Origin: CAZSNT01 sp964607765
GTDB taxonomy: Bacteria; Verrucomicrobiota; Lentisphaeria; Oligosphaerales; JABHEG01
DNA length: 12,714 nucleotides
Direction of reading: 5' to 3'
Assembly: GCA_964607765.1 (NCBI GenBank)
Contig: CAZSNT010000234.1
Coordinates: 1-12,714, forward strand
The notes beneath the pieces are model-generated. The model searched no databases. It had not been told where the DNA came from and saw only the letters and a program-made list of their open reading frames with translations. Every line of letters starts with the position of its first letter. The stretch's first letter is position 1. The translations under genes were made by a program, and so were the position numbers. This document shows, piece after piece, positions 1 through 6,223 of the stretch.

Positions 1-14
1 GCTCTATCCGGAGG

Positions 15-51
15 CACGGCAGCACACCCGGCTCGGGAGAGCCGGGCTACG
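15..51 (-). repeat. Dispersed hairpin repeat, copy A
   Basis: A perfect 8-bp stem (27-34 with 39-46) closes a 4-nt loop (35-38). Read on the minus strand, the 37-nt element starts with CGTAG, continues with the hairpin, and has CTGCCGTG four bases after the stem. The same layout recurs at 9588-9624 and 9657-9693. By eye 32 of 37 positions match, and two of the five differences swap a G-C pair for a C-G pair inside the stem, so pairing is kept. It lies outside genes. This looks like a small dispersed palindromic (REP-like) element; I cannot name a family. Confidence 0.6.
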
Positions 52-96
52 GGGGCTGCCTCGCGTAACTGGCCACCCCTGGTTGCTGACCGCGGC

Positions 97-125
97 TTGC
101 TTCGGGTCGGAACTCACACTATAGT
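97..125 (+). promoter_or_regulatory. Predicted sigma70-type promoter of the oxidoreductase gene
   Basis: A -35-like TTGCTT (97-102) and a -10-like TATAGT (120-125, five of six consensus bases) are separated by exactly 17 nt. Transcription would start near 132, giving a leader of about 60 nt that holds a strong ribosome binding site. This is the best promoter match I saw in the window, but the -35 box matches only three of six bases. It is a consensus-based inference. Confidence 0.4.
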
Positions 126-152
126 CTGGGCCCTCTCGGGACTTACAGGAGG

Positions 153-166
153 CCCTCGCGCGAGGG
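153..166. promoter_or_regulatory. Perfect 14-bp palindrome, possible operator
   Basis: CCCTCGCGCGAGGG is a perfect palindrome between the predicted transcription start (near 132) and the ribosome binding site (180-185) of the oxidoreductase gene. The position would suit repressor binding or a small leader hairpin. No regulator is encoded beside it, and GC-rich palindromes of this size can arise by chance. Confidence 0.25.
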
Positions 167-192
167 TTGTGTGAACAGGAAGGAGATTTACC

Positions 193-1386
193 ATGGCGAA
201 CAAGGACTCCGTTAACATCGCCCTCATCGGCCAGGGATTCATGGGGCGAACGCATTCGAACGCCTGGACGCAGATCAACCGTTTTTTCGATCCGTCCGTC
301 ACGCCTGTGATGCACACGTCGTTCGGGCAGGTCGAGGAGAATCCGGAGGTCTTCGCCGGCCGCTGGGGCTGGCAGAACGTGTCCACGGACTGGGAAGGTC
401 TGGTGAAGAGCGCTGAGATTGATCTGGTGGATGTGGTGACACCGAACCACATGCACGCTCCCGTGGTGAAGGCCGCGTTGGCAGCCGGGAAGCCCGTGTG
501 CTGCGAGAAGCCGCTCGCCGACAACTTGGACGATGCACGCTCCATGGTCGAGGCAGCCCGCGAGGCCGGCGTGCCGAACTTCATCTGGTACAACTACCGT
601 CGCTGCCCCGCTGTCGCTTTTGCGCATCAGCTGGTGAAGCAGGGCGCGGTGGGCGATATCCGTCACGTTCGTGCCTACTACCTGCAGGACTGGGCTGATG
701 AGTCCGTGCCGCTGATCTGGCGCTTCCAGAAGGAGATTGCGGGCTCGGGATCCCACGGCGACCTGTGCGCCCACGTCATCGACATGACGCGTTTCGTGAC
801 CGGCGAGGAGATCACCGAGATCAACGGCGCGATTTTCGAGACGTTCATCAAGGAACGCGCGTTGCTCACCAAGGGCTCGGGCGGCGGCATTGCCGGCGGC
901 AGTGAAGGTGACGGGGCGGAGATGGGCCCTGTGACTGTTGACGATGCCGTGTTGTTCCTGGCGCGGTTCGAGGGCGGCGGCGTGGCGAGTTTCGAGGCAA
1001 CGCGAATGGCGACCGGGAACCAGAACAAGAACGGCTTCGAGATCAACGGGACCAAGGGATCCCTGATCTTCAACTTCGAGAAGATGAACACGCTGCAGTA
1101 TTACGATGCGACCGGGCCGCGCGGCACGCAAGGCTGGCGCACGATCATGTGCACGCATGCTCCCGATCATCCGTATGCCGAGGCGTGGTGGCCGGATTCC
1201 CACATCATCGGCTACGAGCACGCGTTCACGAATATGGCGTCCGACATCATCCGTGTGCTCGCAGGCGAGGAGCCTGTCGTGCCGCTGCCGGACTTCGAGG
1301 ACGCGTTCAGGACTCAGTGTGTTCTGGAAGCCGCGACAATGTGCGCCCAGGAAGAGCGCACAGTCAAGCTGGCTGAGATTCACTGA
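193..1386 (+). CDS. Gfo/Idh/MocA family NAD(P)-dependent oxidoreductase
   Basis: 397 aa, a normal length for the family. The N-terminal Rossmann fold carries the dinucleotide-binding motif GQGFMGRTH at residues 13-21. EKPLAD (105-110) holds the lysine (K106) that is catalytic in this family. The second domain carries GSGSHGDLCAHVID (184-197), where D190 and H194 match the family's conserved Asp/His pair. The usual reaction is NAD(P)-linked oxidation or reduction of a sugar, cyclitol or related polyol in the cytoplasm; the substrate cannot be read from the sequence. A glycine-rich stretch at 228-242 looks like a surface loop. The start is well supported: AAGGAG at 180-185, 7 nt before the ATG. 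The gene appears to be transcribed alone, with its own promoter and terminator, so no neighbour hints at a pathway. Family call is sure; specificity is unknown. Confidence 0.93.
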   Translation: MANKDSVNIALIGQGFMGRTHSNAWTQINRFFDPSVTPVMHTSFGQVEENPEVFAGRWGWQNVSTDWEGLVKSAEIDLVDVVTPNHMHAPVVKAALAAGKPVCCEKPLADNLDDARSMVEAAREAGVPNFIWYNYRRCPAVAFAHQLVKQGAVGDIRHVRAYYLQDWADESVPLIWRFQKEIAGSGSHGDLCAHVIDMTRFVTGEEITEINGAIFETFIKERALLTKGSGGGIAGGSEGDGAEMGPVTVDDAVLFLARFEGGGVASFEATRMATGNQNKNGFEINGTKGSLIFNFEKMNTLQYYDATGPRGTQGWRTIMCTHAPDHPYAEAWWPDSHIIGYEHAFTNMASDIIRVLAGEEPVVPLPDFEDAFRTQCVLEAATMCAQEERTVKLAEIH

Positions 1387-1431
1387 GGAAGACGAGGGCC
1401 TCGACAAAGGGGCTCTGTGACGAACAGACAG

Positions 1432-1470
1432 CCGCCGAATCCGCGTGTTGCGGATTCGGCGGTTTCCTTT
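1432..1470 (+). terminator. Intrinsic terminator after the oxidoreductase gene
   Basis: A perfect 13-bp stem (1432-1444 with 1450-1462) with a 5-nt loop (1445-1449) is followed by TTTCCTTT (1463-1470). It lies 45 nt after the oxidoreductase stop. The minus-strand greA-like gene converges on it from the other side, but the sequence beyond the stem in that direction is less T-rich, so it should work mainly for the plus strand. Confidence 0.85.
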
Positions 1471-1490
1471 GGTGAGAGTGGGAAGCGGCC

Positions 1491-3608
1491 CTACTCGGCC
1501 AGGTCCTCCCCGGCGAGCCAGGTCTTGAGTTCATCACTCACCGGCTCGATGGCCGTGACGGTGGCATCGTCACCCGCCGGCATCGTCAGCTCGTCTCCGA
1601 CCGCGGCGCCCAGCAGCACTTTGCCGAGGGGTGTCTCGTAGGACAGCATGGACTTGGCCGGATCACTGTCCCAAAGGCCGAGCAGATGGAACGCACGCTC
1701 TTCGCCGTTCTCGGCAACCAGCGTGATTGTGGTCCCCGGCACTGCGCGTTTGGGGGACGTCACTTCTCTGAAGTCTGTGGGGCGTGTTTCGTGAATGGCT
1801 TCTTCGAGTTCATCATGGCGCGCGCCCAGGTAGGCCTGCTCGTCTTTTGCCGCCTTGTACTCGGCGTTCTCGCGCAAGTCACCGTAGCTGCGTGCGTGGG
1901 CAATGGCACGGCTGTTTGCCGGGATCTTGACGTTTATGAGTTCCTGGAGTTCACGCCTTCTCAGCTCAAAGCTGCGAGCTGACGTGATCTTGCCGACCGG
2001 TCGTCTGGCCACGGTCTTCTGTCGTTCCTCCACAAGCGTTCGAGCGTGCGGGAACAGCCTGACGATCTTGACCAGGAGGCTCTGCTGCTCACCGGAGTTC
2101 AGCAGCGCGCGGTGACGCACGCAGCGGACCAGGCTGTTGATGGCCTCCTCGTTCCCGTCCCGTGTGATCAGGCGTTGGAAATCCTGGTTGTCGAAGAGCA
2201 GCTTGCGCAGCTCTTTGTGGGCACGCAGGAACGAGCCCCGCACCGGCTTACCAAGCGTCCGCCACAGCAATATTGCGTTGGCCAGATCACCCATGAACGG
2301 TGTCTTCGACTTCCAGGTCCAGACGATCAGGTCGGATGAAACATCGCCCTTGCCGAGATGTGACTGGACCGTGTCCTGCAGCAGGCTCTCGTCGACGTCC
2401 TGCCGTGCGGCGAAAACGCGTTCCACATGGCTCCAGAGGCGCAGCGGCAGCCGCGTGCAGAGCTCGGCCAGGAAAGGGCTGCCTTTGATGGCGGCCGTCG
2501 CTCCGTACCAGTGGGGCAGCAGTCGCCCCGGCATCTTGTCCGACAGTGTTACGAACAATTCGGCATCGTTCCAGGCGATGGTTCGCGGCTCGCACTGGAC
2601 GAGGATCGGGCTCAGCCAGTCCGTGCTGCCCGCCAGCATCCACAGGCGTGCGACTGACTCGACAAACGGCGTGGCCTGGTCTTTGCGCGCCGCCGCGTCG
2701 CCGAGGATGCGCGTCAGGTGGCTGATATCCTCCGGGGCAGCGCCGATCGCTTTCTGTTTGCTCAGCAGGTCGGCAAGCTCGACGATTGCCCGTGCCTGAT
2801 CCCAGCGTCGTTCGGCCGGCTTGCCGGCCCTGGCCGCGGCGGCCGTCCGGCCTGGCCCGGCGAAGAACGCGGCGCTTTGGGTGTCAGACACGGCGCTGGC
2901 ATGCAGCAGCTGGTGCAACGCCGACTCAGGTACGGGATTCACGGCAAGGAATGTGCCCATCAACTCATCCGCGTCGCTGACTGCGCCGGTGACATCCCGC
3001 CACTTCTTCTCACCTTTGCAGAGCTGGCCCAGAACGGTGTTGTGAGGCACGATTGCCGTGGAAGACAGGAACATGGTCAGCGGCATGCGCATGCGCCGGG
3101 CAAAGCCGACCTGCACCTGGTTGCTGATGCCGTCGATGTCCAGGATCGTGCCCATGCCGTGCGCGGGATGCCAGCACACGACCTTCTCCTCAAGGGCAGT
3201 GAGCATGGCCCAGCGCGTCGCACACTCGGTTGTCGGCACGCCTGCGTCACGGATGCCCAGCCCGGCAAGCATGCCGGCGGGATCGAGATAGAATGTGAAA
3301 GTGAGGCGCGCGGCCGAGGCCAGTGCGTCGCGGAACAGCGGCGAGTCGAAACCTGCCCGTGCCGCAGCGCGCAGGAACGAGACGGTCCCGTTGCTCATGC
3401 TGCCGCGGTCCAACGTCTCCAGGACAAGATCCAGACCGGCCTGCCAGCTTTCGCGTACGGGCACGGGCCAGCCGGCCATCTCTGTGGGTGAGGACGCGTA
3501 CAGCATGTCGTGCAGGCGTGTGATAGCGTCTGTGTCGCTCTCACTGGCCTGCATGAAGAGCTCGTCGACGGCTTCGATGTTCGTGTATTCCGCGTGTGGT
3601 TCTGTCAT
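1491..3608 (-). CDS. Long GreA/GreB-type transcript-cleavage factor with large helical N-terminal region
   Basis: 705 aa from the chosen ATG. Residues about 539-700 are a complete GreA-like module. It has a predicted N-terminal coiled coil with GDLRENAEY (576-584), where D577 and E580 match the acidic tip residues that help RNA polymerase cut backtracked transcripts, then a C-terminal FKBP-like domain (about 620-700). Ordinary GreA is about 160 aa, so some 540 residues are extra. They look helical and repeat-like, and hold a short beta-rich patch around 145-180 (WHPAHGMGTILDID and following) that resembles a Tudor/SH3-like fold. Long GreA proteins of about 715 aa are known from Chlamydiae, so the form fits the PVC group. 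The frame is open further up to a TTG at 3623, but GAAGAAGG at 3613-3620 lies 4 nt before the ATG at 3608, which decides the start. It follows the lipoprotein gene by 55 nt, probably as the last gene of an operon. Confidence 0.85.
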   Translation of the reverse strand: MTEPHAEYTNIEAVDELFMQASESDTDAITRLHDMLYASSPTEMAGWPVPVRESWQAGLDLVLETLDRGSMSNGTVSFLRAAARAGFDSPLFRDALASAARLTFTFYLDPAGMLAGLGIRDAGVPTTECATRWAMLTALEEKVVCWHPAHGMGTILDIDGISNQVQVGFARRMRMPLTMFLSSTAIVPHNTVLGQLCKGEKKWRDVTGAVSDADELMGTFLAVNPVPESALHQLLHASAVSDTQSAAFFAGPGRTAAAARAGKPAERRWDQARAIVELADLLSKQKAIGAAPEDISHLTRILGDAAARKDQATPFVESVARLWMLAGSTDWLSPILVQCEPRTIAWNDAELFVTLSDKMPGRLLPHWYGATAAIKGSPFLAELCTRLPLRLWSHVERVFAARQDVDESLLQDTVQSHLGKGDVSSDLIVWTWKSKTPFMGDLANAILLWRTLGKPVRGSFLRAHKELRKLLFDNQDFQRLITRDGNEEAINSLVRCVRHRALLNSGEQQSLLVKIVRLFPHARTLVEERQKTVARRPVGKITSARSFELRRRELQELINVKIPANSRAIAHARSYGDLRENAEYKAAKDEQAYLGARHDELEEAIHETRPTDFREVTSPKRAVPGTTITLVAENGEERAFHLLGLWDSDPAKSMLSYETPLGKVLLGAAVGDELTMPAGDDATVTAIEPVSDELKTWLAGEDLAE

Positions 3609-3612
3609 TTGG

Positions 3613-3620
3613 CCTTCTTC
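3613..3620 (-). promoter_or_regulatory. Ribosome binding site deciding the greA-like start
   Basis: On the minus strand GAAGAAGG ends 4 nt before the ATG at 3608. It overlaps the region just after the in-frame TTG at 3623, so that upstream codon is unlikely to be the start. Confidence 0.6.
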
Positions 3621-3663
3621 CAACGGGATGGCGTTCCTTTTGCAGCGCGGTGATTCGTGCGCG

Positions 3664-4233
3664 CTACTTCATGTTGTTGAGAATCCGGTAGTTAAGCGGC
3701 GCGCACTCAGCGGCGCGCTGTGCGTCCGTTACGTTCCAGAACCCCGGTATGACAATGTGCTCGACCGCCCCGGTCGGCGGCGGCACGACCATGGTGCAGC
3801 GCACCACGTCATCGACGGTAACGGCGACCTCGCGATCGGCGTACTCCGCGGTCAGCTGCGTCCACAGCATGCGGCCGTGGGTGTCCAGCCGCGCCTTCAC
3901 GGCCGGGAGCCCTTCCTTGTCGGTAGTCACATCCACGCCGATAAAGCAGCGGGACGTGAGCAGCGGGAAGGCGTACAGCCGCAGACTCCTGCCATCGGCA
4001 GTGGGAACCTGCTGCATCAGATCGGTGGCCGGCATGCTGCGCTGCGCGAGCCGTCGCAGGGCGATGACGTGGCAAGCTTCGTCAGCGGAAGGGTACTGCT
4101 GGGCCAGGTGGCAGCCGGGCAGGACTCCGAGCAGGAGCAATAGCCAACCCGTGCGCCATGGCGTCCGTGAGAACCTGATCGTACTGAAACTGCTCATCAC
4201 CTGTACTGACGGACGGTCGGCGGTCCGGCCCAT
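3664..4233 (-). CDS. Putative lipoprotein resembling the SecD/SecDF P1-head subdomain
   Basis: 189 aa from the longest start. Basic residues (R20, R23, R27), a hydrophobic run (W30-V38) and LPGC (38-41) form a lipoprotein signal with C41 as the lipidated cysteine. The residue after the cysteine is His, not Asp, so in a Lol-type sorting system it would not be held at the inner membrane. Residues about 97-180 read like a SecD P1-head: DVTTDKEGLPAV, LDTHGRMLWTQLTAEY, REVAVTVDDVV and WNVTDAQ follow in the order seen in the head of the SecDF at 10038-12623 (GRPTVVLGL, MFAELTTRFY, KQLAICFDDTIV, FSVTEAQ). No membrane domain follows. Met13 (4197) would give a more usual 28-residue signal; neither start has a convincing Shine-Dalgarno. 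The gene begins 21 nt after the response-regulator stop. The homology is a motif reading and the function is unknown. Confidence 0.72.
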   Translation of the reverse strand: MGRTADRPSVQVMSSFSTIRFSRTPWRTGWLLLLLGVLPGCHLAQQYPSADEACHVIALRRLAQRSMPATDLMQQVPTADGRSLRLYAFPLLTSRCFIGVDVTTDKEGLPAVKARLDTHGRMLWTQLTAEYADREVAVTVDDVVRCTMVVPPPTGAVEHIVIPGFWNVTDAQRAAECAPLNYRILNNMK

Positions 4234-4254
4234 GTCGTCGCCGCAGCGACGAGC

Positions 4255-5631
4255 TCAATCACTGCCGTATTTGCGATAGAACGTTGCCAGGCTGATACCA
4301 AGCGCTCTGGCAGCGGCTTCCTTGTCGCCGTTGTGCTTGTCAAGCACCTGCCGGATATAGTCACGTTCCTTGGATTTCAGGAAAGCCTTGAGAGAGACGC
4401 CGTTGCCGAGCTGCGGCACGTCTCCGCCCTGGGAAGCCTGGGCGGTGCTTGTGGCGGCCATACGGATCTTCTCCGGCAGATTGTCCACGCTGATGGTGTC
4501 CTCGTCGCAGAGCGCCGCTGCGCGCTGGATGACATTCTCCAGCTCGCGGACGTTCCCGGGCCACGCGTAGCCCTGCAGCGTTCTCAACGCGGCATTGCTG
4601 ACGGTGATGCGGCGCGCGTCCTGCTCGAAAATTCGTTCGAGGAAGTGATTCACGAGCAGCGGGATGTCGGTCAAACGCTCCCGCAGCGGCGGGAGTTCGA
4701 GCGGGATGACGCTCAGGCGGTAGTACAGGTCTTCCCGGAATTCGCCCGCACTGATCTTGCTTTCCAGGTTCTCGTTGGTTGCAGCGATGATGCGGACATC
4801 GACGCTGATGTTTTCGGTCGAGCCAACCGGGCGGATCTCGTGCTCCTGCAGCACGCGCAGCAGCGTGAGCTGCATGTTGATCGGGATGGACCCGACCTCG
4901 TCAAGAAACAGTGTGCCGCCGTCTGCGCTCTCGAAAAGGCCCTTCTTGAACTTGTTCGCGCCGGTAAACGCGCCTTTGACATAGCCGAAGAGCTCGGACT
5001 CGAGCAACGTCGCGGGCAGGGCCGCGCAGTTGATGGCCACGAACGACTTGTCGGCGCGCAGACTGCTCGCGTGCAGCGCCTTGGCTACCAGCTCTTTGCC
5101 CGTGCCGCTTTCGCCCAGAATGAGCACCGTGCTGTCGGCGCGGGCAACTTTCTCGATGACATCGTAGACGCGCCGCATACGTTCGCTGTCGCCCACGAGA
5201 TTCTTGAAATGGAACTTGGTGCGCAGCGTCTCTTTGAGCGTCTCGTTCTCCACCAGCACATGCTCGTAGGACAGCGCTCTCTCGACGGTCAGCAGCAACT
5301 CATCAACCTTGAACGGCTTGCAGATGTAGTCGAACGCGCCCCGCTTCATGGCGTCCACCGCCGTCTCGACGGCGGCATAGGCAGTCATCATGATCACGGC
5401 CAGATGCGACTGGACTTCCCGGGCACGACGGAGCAGCTCCAGGCCGTCGATGGGCCGCATGCGGATGTCGGAGATCATCAGGTCGAATCTCTCCTTGTCC
5501 AGGTAGCCGAGCGCTTCCTCGGCACTGCAGGCGGTCTTGACGCCGTAGCCCTCGCGGCGGAGCAGGGCCTTCAGCACCTCGATGATGCTGACCTCGTCAT
5601 CGACTACGAGTATCTTTGCTTTCCCGGGCAT
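4255..5631 (-). CDS. Sigma54-dependent response regulator, NtrC/AtoC family
   Basis: 458 aa with the full three-domain layout. The receiver domain (1-120) has the acidic pair D11/D12, phospho-acceptor D55, T83 and K105. The AAA+ domain (about 143-375) has Walker A GESGTGKE (173-180), the sigma54-contacting GAFTGA loop (220-225), Walker B LFLDE (241-245) and WPGNVRELEN (357-366). A Fis-type helix-turn-helix lies at about 424-455 (KEAAARALGISLATFYRK). All key residues are present, so it should activate transcription from sigma54 promoters after phosphorylation. No histidine kinase is encoded in the window, so the partner lies elsewhere. The start is supported by GAGGA 9 nt upstream. It is the first gene of the likely minus-strand operon with the lipoprotein and greA-like genes, and is divergent from yajC. 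I give no symbol because the regulon cannot be read. Confidence 0.95.
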   Translation of the reverse strand: MPGKAKILVVDDEVSIIEVLKALLRREGYGVKTACSAEEALGYLDKERFDLMISDIRMRPIDGLELLRRAREVQSHLAVIMMTAYAAVETAVDAMKRGAFDYICKPFKVDELLLTVERALSYEHVLVENETLKETLRTKFHFKNLVGDSERMRRVYDVIEKVARADSTVLILGESGTGKELVAKALHASSLRADKSFVAINCAALPATLLESELFGYVKGAFTGANKFKKGLFESADGGTLFLDEVGSIPINMQLTLLRVLQEHEIRPVGSTENISVDVRIIAATNENLESKISAGEFREDLYYRLSVIPLELPPLRERLTDIPLLVNHFLERIFEQDARRITVSNAALRTLQGYAWPGNVRELENVIQRAAALCDEDTISVDNLPEKIRMAATSTAQASQGGDVPQLGNGVSLKAFLKSKERDYIRQVLDKHNGDKEAAARALGISLATFYRKYGSD

Positions 5632-5858
5632 CGAGTTTGTTCCTCGGATGTGTGGATCGCGACGCGTGCACAGCTGATGTCGAAGACAAATACACTAAGA
5701 CGGGGAACACCATTTACAAGCCGCGCTTATCAATTGTGAGAAAAAGCGCCGTTTGCCAGGGACGAGGCTGGCACTTTCCCTTACGGGAGATACATTTGCC
5801 ATTTGTTTTTGTGCGGAATCCCGGAGTGCGTATTGCGGTCGGAAGTGGAGTGATCGAC
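5632..5858. promoter_or_regulatory. Divergent intergenic region between the response regulator and yajC
   Basis: This 227-nt spacer must hold promoters for both the minus-strand regulator operon and the plus-strand yajC-secDF unit. It has AT-richer patches near 5690-5745 and 5775-5815, in contrast to the GC-rich genes. I did not find a convincing -35/-10 pair on either strand. A TGGCAC at 5769-5774 matches the -24 half of a sigma54 promoter but lacks the matching -12 GC. The plus-strand frame of yajC stays open through this region, which I regard as chance. Confidence 0.45.
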
Positions 5859-6206
5859 ATGTTTGAAGCACCCGTTTTGCAGCGTATGGCGTTTGTGGCT
5901 GCCGGTCAGACTCCCACGCCTGGCGGCCCGGCGAATCTCCTGTTCAACATGGGGCCGATGATTCTGATTTTCGTGATCATGTATCTGCTCCTGATCCGGC
6001 CGCAGCAGAAGAAGGCGAAGGAACACCGCGAGATGGTGAGTCGCCTGACGGCCGGGCAGCGGGTCGTGACGAGCGGCGGCATCTACGGCACGGTCACCGG
6101 CGCGAAAGAGAAAACGCTGATGGTCGAGATTGCGAAGAACGTCGAGATAGAGATTGCGCGTGCCTCGGTTGCCGGTGTGGCGGGGGCCGAGGATAGCGAC
6201 GGGTAA
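5859..6206 (+). CDS. yajC: YajC, Sec translocon accessory subunit
   Basis: 115 aa, a usual length for YajC. A short N-terminal periplasmic tail precedes one membrane segment (about 31-47). It is followed at once by the family signature RPQQKKAKEH (48-57) and a small soluble domain with GQRVVTSGGIYGTV (66-79). YajC associates with SecD and SecF in the inner membrane. The frame is open for 81 codons upstream (to 5616), overlapping the divergent regulator. The ATG at 5859 is preferred because GGAG at 5847-5850 lies 8 nt before it and the protein then has normal length. It is followed after 17 nt by secDF, the standard pairing. Confidence 0.93.
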   Translation: MFEAPVLQRMAFVAAGQTPTPGGPANLLFNMGPMILIFVIMYLLLIRPQQKKAKEHREMVSRLTAGQRVVTSGGIYGTVTGAKEKTLMVEIAKNVEIEIARASVAGVAGAEDSDG

Positions 6207-6223
6207 CTCGAGAGAGATCAACT

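Noticed and set aside
4..1407. Open frame of 467 codons antisense to the oxidoreductase
   Set aside because: It runs through the terminator side and the leader of a clear Gfo/Idh/MocA gene, and its product is low in recognisable structure.
4333..5739. Open frame of 468 codons antisense to the response regulator
   Set aside because: The opposite strand encodes a complete NtrC-type regulator with all motifs. The antisense product has no domain and no ribosome binding site that I can see.
5769..5784. Possible sigma54 promoter upstream of yajC (TGGCAC followed by TTTCCCTTAC)
   Set aside because: The -24 half is a perfect match, but the GC required at -12 is missing at the right spacing.
5616..5858. 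N-terminal extension of YajC by 81 residues
   Set aside because: It would overlap the start of the divergent regulator and fill the whole promoter region. The ATG at 5859 has a good Shine-Dalgarno and gives normal YajC length.
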